DNA from: AC-50 sp035640455
Lineage (GTDB): Bacteria; Actinomycetota; Thermoleophilia; Gaiellales; Gaiellaceae
Direction of reading: 5' to 3'
Assembly: GCA_035640455.1 (NCBI GenBank)
Contig: DASQWB010000120.1
Location: 1-17,727 of the forward strand
Length of the DNA stretch: 17,727 bases
Shown here piece after piece: positions 14,075-17,727 of this stretch; positions within the stretch are counted from its first letter, which is position 1, and each line of letters starts with the position of its first letter. The translations under genes and the position numbers were made by a program. A model generated the notes under the pieces. It made no database searches and had not been told where the DNA came from. It saw nothing but the letters and a program-made list of their open reading frames with translations.

Positions 14075-14192
14075 GACGAGTCTCGTCTGTCGTGGGCGCG
14101 CCTCGATACTCATCCGACATGAGTCGGCGCCAGGGCGCTCGAACTCCGCTGATTCTGGCGTGGGTGAGCCGCAAGTTTCCGCAAATTGCGGA
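14075..14192. promoter_or_regulatory. Cluster of perfect dyads upstream of the zinc-ribbon gene (operator-like)
   Basis: Three perfect inverted repeats lie in 120 nt: GACGAG-T-CTCGTC (14075-14087), ACTCAT-CCGAC-ATGAGT (14108-14124) and TCCGCAA-A-TTGCGGA (14178-14192). CCGCAA also occurs as a direct repeat 10 bp earlier (14169-14174). The second dyad overlaps an alternative hairpin CCGAC-ATGA-GTCGG (14114-14127), and GATACT (14105-14110) could be a -10 abutting it. Third codon positions here lack the strong GC bias of coding regions. The region looks like a promoter/operator rather than protein-coding sequence. No known regulator box is recognised. Confidence 0.4.
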
Positions 14193-14204
14193 GTCCTTGT
14201 TGAT

Positions 14205-14447
14205 GTGGAGTCGGACTCGCCGTCATCGCCGCAGGGACTTCGGCTCGTCGAGAGCGTGCGGTGCCTGGAATGTGGCGCCGTGTATGCGAAGCCTGCCGCC
14301 GGCGGAGTCGTCCAGGCGAACCCAGGCTGCCCGGAGTGCGGCTACGTCGGCTGGGTGGCGGTGAGGCGGCCGGCTACTTCGTCGGTGCCGCCGCCGGAGC
14401 AGCAGCACCGTCTCTTCGCGGGTCTCCTGCGCCGCCGGAGCGCGTGA
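14205..14447 (+). CDS. Small zinc-ribbon protein, function unknown
   Basis: A protein of 80 residues if it starts at GTG 14205. It has two CxxC knuckles: SVRCLECGAVYAKP (14262 and 14271) and NPGCPECGYVGWVAV (14328 and 14337). Seventeen residues separate them, typical of a rubredoxin-like or zinc-ribbon fold. The C-terminal ~28 residues are Pro/Arg-rich and overlap the convergent GGT-family gene by 74 nt. An ATG at 14055 in the ATGA overlap with ribF would give 130 residues. The added N-terminus has weak codon bias and three DNA dyads, so the shorter form is preferred; GGAG at 14190-14193 is a distant ribosome binding site. Possible roles are nucleic-acid or protein binding, but no function can be assigned. 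Confidence 0.7.
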   Translation: MESDSPSSPQGLRLVESVRCLECGAVYAKPAAGGVVQANPGCPECGYVGWVAVRRPATSSVPPPEQQHRLFAGLLRRRSA

Positions 14448-15801
14448 TCAGGCTTACGCCGCCGAAGTAGTGGTGGCGGCTCTCCCAGGCCCGCACTTCG
14501 AGGCCGCGTGAGTGGAGCGCCTCGAGCGCTTCGGGCTCGAGGCCCGGTTCGGCGTTCGCGACTCCCCCGACCGCGTGGAAGCGCGGCCGCGCCACTGCGT
14601 CGGCCGGCTCGAGGCCCTCGTCGACCACGCCGGCGAGCACGGTGAGGAGTGCCATGCGAAGGCGCGTGCCGCCGGCGGCTCCCGCCGCGAGCACGATTCC
14701 GTCGGCGTCGCACACGAGCGTCGGCGCCATCATGCTCTCCATCCGCTCGCCGGGTTCGAGCGAGCCGCGGAGGAGGTCGACCTCGCCGAGCATGCTGTTC
14801 AGGTGGAGGTCGAGGCCCGGCAGGAAGTCGCCCGAGCCGAGACCGAGGCTCGTGGTGAGGACGCAGACGCTGCCGTCGTCGCTCGCCGTGACGAGGTTCG
14901 TCGTGTCGCCCGCCATCTCGGGCATGGGCCCATCCGCCTCGCCCGATAACGCGTCGAGGAGGGCGAGGACACGCGCCGCCTCGCCGTCGCCTCGAGCGCT
15001 GCGGAAGCGCTCGAGCGTCGACGGGAGACCGGAGAGGCCGCCGCGGGTCCGCGCGGAGGACCCGAGGAAACGGGCGCCGACCGGCTCGCTCCACGACACC
15101 TCGTAGACCTCGAGGTCTTCGGGCGTCACGAGGCCGCCGCGCTCGTCCATCAGGTGAAGGAGCGCGGCGGCCAAAGAGCCGCGGTAGACGCTCGCCGCGC
15201 CCTCCTCGGCGACCATCTCGAGCGCGGCCACGAGGCCGGGCTGGCGAAGCGTCGAGCCGGCGGTCAGGAGCGTCCCGCCTGGCGAGTAGATCGTCGCTCC
15301 CTCGTTCATCGTCATCACCGGCTCGAGCATCGCGAGGCATGCCGCGTGGGCAGGCGGAAACACAGTTCCCGCGCGGGCCAGCCGCACGGCCGGCTTGACG
15401 AGCCGCGGCCACGGCAGCCGCCCATAAGCGCGCCAGAGCGCGCCGAGCCCGGCCGGAAGCCCGGGCACTCCGCACGACGCCGGGCCCACCGCGTAGTGGA
15501 CGAGCTCGGCGCCGAACGGCACCTCGAGGTGGAGGAGCTCGGGCTCTCGCCGCTCGACCCCCAACCCCGGAACGGCCACGAAGCAGTCGAGGTTGCGGAC
15601 ACGTCCGGACACACCGTCGAGGTAGATGGCATGCCCTCCGCCGAGAAGCCCGGTCATCACCGTCTCGGCGACGCACGACGCAAGCGACGCGGCGACCGCG
15701 GCGTCCGCGGCGCTGCCACCGGCCTGCAGGATCTCGACCCCGGCCTCGACGGTCTGCGGGTGTCCGGCCGCGACGCCGGCCGGAAGGGCCGAGGGCGCCA
15801 T
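14374..15801 (-). CDS. Gamma-glutamyltransferase-family Ntn hydrolase
   Basis: A protein of 475 residues on the minus strand with an ATG start. The family makes a single chain that cleaves itself before a Thr to give two subunits. Features: GGSAADAAVAASLASCVAE (28-46), TGLLGGGHAIYLDG (50-63), the processing/nucleophile site GDTTNLVTASDDG with Thr300, SLGLGSG (318-324), MMAPTLV (357-363) and the oxyanion Gly pair in GAAGGTRLR (377-378). It is shorter than E. coli GGT (580 residues), and no signal peptide is seen, so it may be cytoplasmic. The usual gamma-glutamyl-binding DxRExAP motif is replaced by LDCFVAVPG (71-79), so true GGT activity is doubtful; an acylase or other amidase is possible. 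The 3' end overlaps the zinc-ribbon gene. Confidence 0.88.
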   Translation of the reverse strand: MAPSALPAGVAAGHPQTVEAGVEILQAGGSAADAAVAASLASCVAETVMTGLLGGGHAIYLDGVSGRVRNLDCFVAVPGLGVERREPELLHLEVPFGAELVHYAVGPASCGVPGLPAGLGALWRAYGRLPWPRLVKPAVRLARAGTVFPPAHAACLAMLEPVMTMNEGATIYSPGGTLLTAGSTLRQPGLVAALEMVAEEGAASVYRGSLAAALLHLMDERGGLVTPEDLEVYEVSWSEPVGARFLGSSARTRGGLSGLPSTLERFRSARGDGEAARVLALLDALSGEADGPMPEMAGDTTNLVTASDDGSVCVLTTSLGLGSGDFLPGLDLHLNSMLGEVDLLRGSLEPGERMESMMAPTLVCDADGIVLAAGAAGGTRLRMALLTVLAGVVDEGLEPADAVARPRFHAVGGVANAEPGLEPEALEALHSRGLEVRAWESRHHYFGGVSLITRSGGAGDPRRDGAAAPAAAPTK

Positions 15802-15807
15802 CCCGGT

Positions 15808-15816
15808 TGCTACCCT
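15808..15816 (+). promoter_or_regulatory. Putative extended -10 promoter of rpsO-pnp
   Basis: TGCTACCCT (TGN plus TANNNT) lies in the 95-nt divergent gap between the GGT-family gene and rpsO. The core GTTGCTACCCT (15806-15816) differs from the rimP promoter core by one base. Transcription would begin near 15823, leaving a leader of about 75 nt before the rpsO start. It lies only 5 nt from the ATG of the divergent gene. Confidence 0.55.
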
Positions 15817-15881
15817 ACTGCGCGACCGAGCCTCGGCCGTCCGTGTCCTTCCTGCACGGCGGCGGGGACTCCGGAGTTGCC

Positions 15882-15893
15882 GACCAGGAGGTC
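15882..15893 (+). promoter_or_regulatory. Small hairpin presenting the rpsO Shine-Dalgarno
   Basis: GACC (15882-15885) pairs with GGTC (15890-15893) around AGGA, so the ribosome binding site AGGAGG (15886-15891) is partly in a loop and partly in a stem. It lies 5 nt before the TTG start. Many bacteria regulate rpsO by S15 binding its own leader; this fold is weak alone (4 pairs) but could be part of such a site. An additional palindrome, ACTCCGGAGT, lies at 15868-15877. Confidence 0.35.
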
Positions 15894-15896
15894 TCG

Positions 15897-16166
15897 TTGA
15901 CCCTCACCAAGGAAGCCAAGCAGGACATCATCTCCAAGCACGGGCGCAGCGAGACCGACACGGGCTCGGCGCAAGTGCAGATCGCGCTCCTGACGACACG
16001 CATCAACCAGCTCACCGAACACCTGCGCGCGCACCCGAAGGACCACTACTCCCGGCGCGGCCTAGTGAAGCTCGTCGGCCGCCGGCGCCGGTTCCTGAAC
16101 TACCTGCAGCGGAGCGACTTGGAGGGCTACCGCGCGCTGATCAAGGAGCTGGGCCTCAGGCGCTAG
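15897..16166 (+). CDS. rpsO: 30S ribosomal protein S15
   Basis: A protein of exactly 89 residues, the canonical S15 length, when started at TTG 15897. AGGAGG (15886-15891) is ideally placed 5 nt upstream. Starting further upstream adds about 30 residues not seen in S15. The protein carries the family core: HGRSETDTGSAQVQIALLT, INQLTEHLRAHPKDHYSRRG and LVGRRRRFLNYLQRSDLEGY. S15 binds the central domain of 16S rRNA early in 30S assembly. It is followed by pnp, the near-universal rpsO-pnp arrangement. The TTG start is notable for an abundant protein and may limit or tune translation. Confidence 0.96.
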   Translation: MTLTKEAKQDIISKHGRSETDTGSAQVQIALLTTRINQLTEHLRAHPKDHYSRRGLVKLVGRRRRFLNYLQRSDLEGYRALIKELGLRR

Positions 16167-16186
16167 CTCGATCCAACCAGGTCATC

Positions 16187-16261
16187 GGAGGGTGGATGTT
16201 TGAGCGAGTCACGCCGCAGACGTGGCTGACTCAAACCTCCACCTTCCACGAAGAGTGGAGG
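16187..16261 (+). promoter_or_regulatory. rpsO-pnp intergenic stem-loop with alternative anti-Shine-Dalgarno pairing
   Basis: Main fold: arms 16187-16213 and 16221-16247 around a 7-nt loop. Pairing blocks are 10 pairs (16187-16196 with 16238-16247), 7 pairs (GTTTGAG with CTCAAAC) and 7 pairs (AGTCACG with CGTGGCT, one G-U), broken by one single mismatch and one 2x2 internal loop. Alternative fold: CCTCCAC (16236-16242), part of the 3' arm, pairs with GTGGAGG (16255-16261), which contains the pnp ribosome binding site GGAGG 5 nt before the ATG. The two folds exclude each other. In E. coli and Streptomyces the equivalent spacer holds an RNase III-cleaved hairpin; in E. coli it underlies pnp autoregulation. 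Confidence 0.8.
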
Positions 16262-16266
16262 AATAC

Positions 16267-17727
16267 ATGGCAGTAGCAACAGAGCGCGTCACGACGGCGT
16301 CGGCCACCGTCGGCGGACGCGAGATCACGTTCGAGAGCGGCAAGCTTGCGAAGCAGGCCGACGGCGCCGTCCTCGTCCGCTCGGGCGAGACGATGGTCCT
16401 CGCCACGGCGCAGGGACGGACGGAGGCGCGCGAAGGCGCGGACTTCTTCCCGCTCACCGTCGACGTCGAGGAGCGCATGTACGCGGCTGGGAAGATCCCC
16501 GGCGGGTTCTTCAAGCGCGAGGGACGGCCGACCGAGCGCGCCATCCTCACCGCGCGCATGATCGACCGCCCGATCCGACCGCTCTGGCCGAAAGGCTTCC
16601 GGAACGAGGTGCAGGTGATCTGCACCGTCCTCTCCGCCGACCTCGTGACCGCGCACGACATCCTCTGCATCAACGGCGCGTCGGCGGCGCTGATGATCTC
16701 GCCGCTGCCGTTCATCGGCCCCGTCGGAGCCGTGCGCATCGGCCGCATCGAGGACGACTTCGTTGTGAACCCGACCCTGCCGGACCTCGAGGAGTCGACG
16801 CTCGACCTGATCGTCGTCGGGACGAAGGAGGGCCTGACGATGGTCGAGGCCGGCGCGGACGAGGTGCCCGAGGACACGCTCCTCGAGGCGCTCGAGCTCG
16901 CCCACCGCGAGATCGTCACGCTCTGCGAGGCGCAGGAGGAGCTCCGGCGGCAGGTCGGGAAGGCGAAGTGGCTCGACCCGTCGCTGACGGAGGAGCTCGA
17001 GTCGCAGCACGGCCCGGAGATCCGCCGGCGCATCGCCGCCGACGGCCTCCGCGAGGCCGGCGCCATCGTCGAGGAGGTTCTGCCGGCGCTGAGCATGGAC
17101 TCGACCGAAGATGACGTGACCCGGCAGATGCAGATGCGCCAGAGCCTGGCGATCATCCTCGAGCGGGCGCGTCTGGAAGCCCTGCTCGCGCCCGTGCGGC
17201 AGCAGTTCGAGGACGATCTGCGCGCGCTGACCGAGGCGGAGCAGGACTCGAAGGAGCTCAAGTCGGCGAAGCGGCACCTGCTCTTCGAGCGGATCGTCGA
17301 GACGGTCGAGCTGCCGTTCCCGGCTGGCCCGGCCACGGTGGACGGCGACGCCCCGGCCGTGAAGGACTCGCTCACGAAGAGCTACGTCAAGAAGGCCGCC
17401 GAGGCGATCTACAAGGAGCTCGTGCGGCGGAAGATCGCGGTCGAGAAGCGCCGGCCGGACGGTCGCGGCGCCGAGGAGATCCGGCCGATCGAGTGCGAGG
17501 TCTCCGTGAGCCCGCGCACCCACGGCTCGGCCCTCTTCACGCGCGGGCAGACGCAGATCATGACCCTGCTCACGCTCGGCACCGCGAAGGAGGGGCAGCG
17601 GATCGACGACCTCTCGCTCGAGGAGGAGCGCCGCTACATGCACCACTACAACTTCCCGCCCTACTCGGTCGGGGAGACGGGCTTCATGCGCGGCCCGAAG
17701 CGGCGCGACATCGGCCACGGCGCGCTC
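16267..17727 (+). CDS. pnp: Polyribonucleotide nucleotidyltransferase (PNPase), 3' truncated by window edge
   Basis: The first 487 residues, open to the end of the window; full-length enzymes have about 700-750. PNPase is a trimeric phosphorolytic 3'-5' exoribonuclease involved in mRNA decay and, in actinobacteria, RNA 3'-tailing. Seen here: the first RNase PH-like domain with FFKREGRPTERAILTARMID (from 81), the helical linker domain (about 240-370) and the start of the catalytic second RNase PH domain (RPDGRG near 396, then RTHGSALFTRGQTQ, and FPPYSVGETGFMRGPKRRDIGHG). The KH and S1 domains lie beyond the window. The ATG at 16267 has GGAGG 5 nt upstream, embedded in the switchable leader structure. 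Confidence 0.97.
   Translation, partial: MAVATERVTTASATVGGREITFESGKLAKQADGAVLVRSGETMVLATAQGRTEAREGADFFPLTVDVEERMYAAGKIPGGFFKREGRPTERAILTARMIDRPIRPLWPKGFRNEVQVICTVLSADLVTAHDILCINGASAALMISPLPFIGPVGAVRIGRIEDDFVVNPTLPDLEESTLDLIVVGTKEGLTMVEAGADEVPEDTLLEALELAHREIVTLCEAQEELRRQVGKAKWLDPSLTEELESQHGPEIRRRIAADGLREAGAIVEEVLPALSMDSTEDDVTRQMQMRQSLAIILERARLEALLAPVRQQFEDDLRALTEAEQDSKELKSAKRHLLFERIVETVELPFPAGPATVDGDAPAVKDSLTKSYVKKAAEAIYKELVRRKIAVEKRRPDGRGAEEIRPIECEVSVSPRTHGSALFTRGQTQIMTLLTLGTAKEGQRIDDLSLEEERRYMHHYNFPPYSVGETGFMRGPKRRDIGHGAL

Noticed and set aside
14055..14204. N-terminal extension of the zinc-ribbon protein from the ATG overlapping the ribF stop
   Set aside because: The ATGA overlap is tempting, but third codon positions lose the normal GC bias, no conserved motif is seen, and the DNA is filled with dyads. 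Kept only as an alternative start.
15807..15896. Upstream extension of S15 from an earlier in-frame start
   Set aside because: It would overlap the promoter core and make S15 119 residues. TTG 15897 has an ideal AGGAGG and gives the canonical 89 residues.
16231..17718. Long minus-strand open frame opposite pnp
   Set aside because: Antisense shadow of the PNPase codons; composition is low-complexity and pnp on the plus strand is certain.
1..17727. CRISPR array, insertion sequence, prophage or defense system
   Set aside because: No spaced direct repeats, transposase, integrase, or defense-type domains; gene content and order are housekeeping throughout.

Overview
The window is about 17.7 kb of very GC-rich, gene-dense DNA. 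It reads as ordinary chromosome from an actinobacterium, most likely of the deep-branching Thermoleophilia (Gaiellales/Solirubrobacterales type). That placement is an inference from composition, heavy use of GTG/TTG starts, 1-23 nt gene overlaps, and the order rimP-nusA-ylxR-infB-DUF503-rbfA-nrnA-truB-ribF followed by rpsO-pnp. No mobile element, CRISPR array, tRNA, rRNA or integration site was seen. No stretch over 300 nt lacks a gene; the longest gap is 248 nt (10665-10912).

Left part (2-4058): the tail of a MoxR AAA+ ATPase, a DUF58 protein and a large membrane transglutaminase (TgpA type). This is a classic cell-envelope cluster with stop/start contact or overlap between genes. A 100-nt gap with two tandem hairpins separates it from a second run (4159-5635): a sugar-phosphate nucleotidyltransferase, a small TPR protein and D-aminoacyl-tRNA deacylase (dtd), linked by 4-nt stop/start overlaps. 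A convergent alpha/beta hydrolase (5619-6494, minus) ends inside dtd.

Middle part (6512-14447): the translation/transcription-factor operon. A putative extended -10 promoter and a textbook intrinsic terminator both lie before rimP, so the operon may be controlled by attenuation. RimP, NusA, YlxR, IF2, DUF503, RbfA, NrnA, TruB and RibF cover 30S maturation, transcription elongation, initiation, nanoRNA/cyclic-dinucleotide turnover, tRNA pseudouridylation and flavin cofactor synthesis. NusA carries an extra Cys/His cluster, YlxR has no standard start codon, and TruB lacks its usual C-terminal domain. The gap between infB and the DUF503 gene can fold into a long-range stem enclosing a five-run G-quadruplex motif. 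After ribF, a tract of short perfect dyads precedes a small zinc-ribbon protein.

Right part (14374-17727): a divergent gamma-glutamyltransferase-family Ntn hydrolase on the minus strand, overlapping the zinc-ribbon gene tail to tail, then the rpsO-pnp pair. The rpsO promoter shares the GTTGCTAYCCT core with the rimP promoter. The rpsO-pnp spacer forms a 24-pair stem-loop whose 3' arm contains an anti-Shine-Dalgarno able to pair instead with the pnp ribosome binding site. That layout fits RNase III/PNPase-type autoregulation. pnp runs off the right edge.

I found no candidate for a wholly new system. The most interesting signals are RNA-level control elements in the housekeeping operons.
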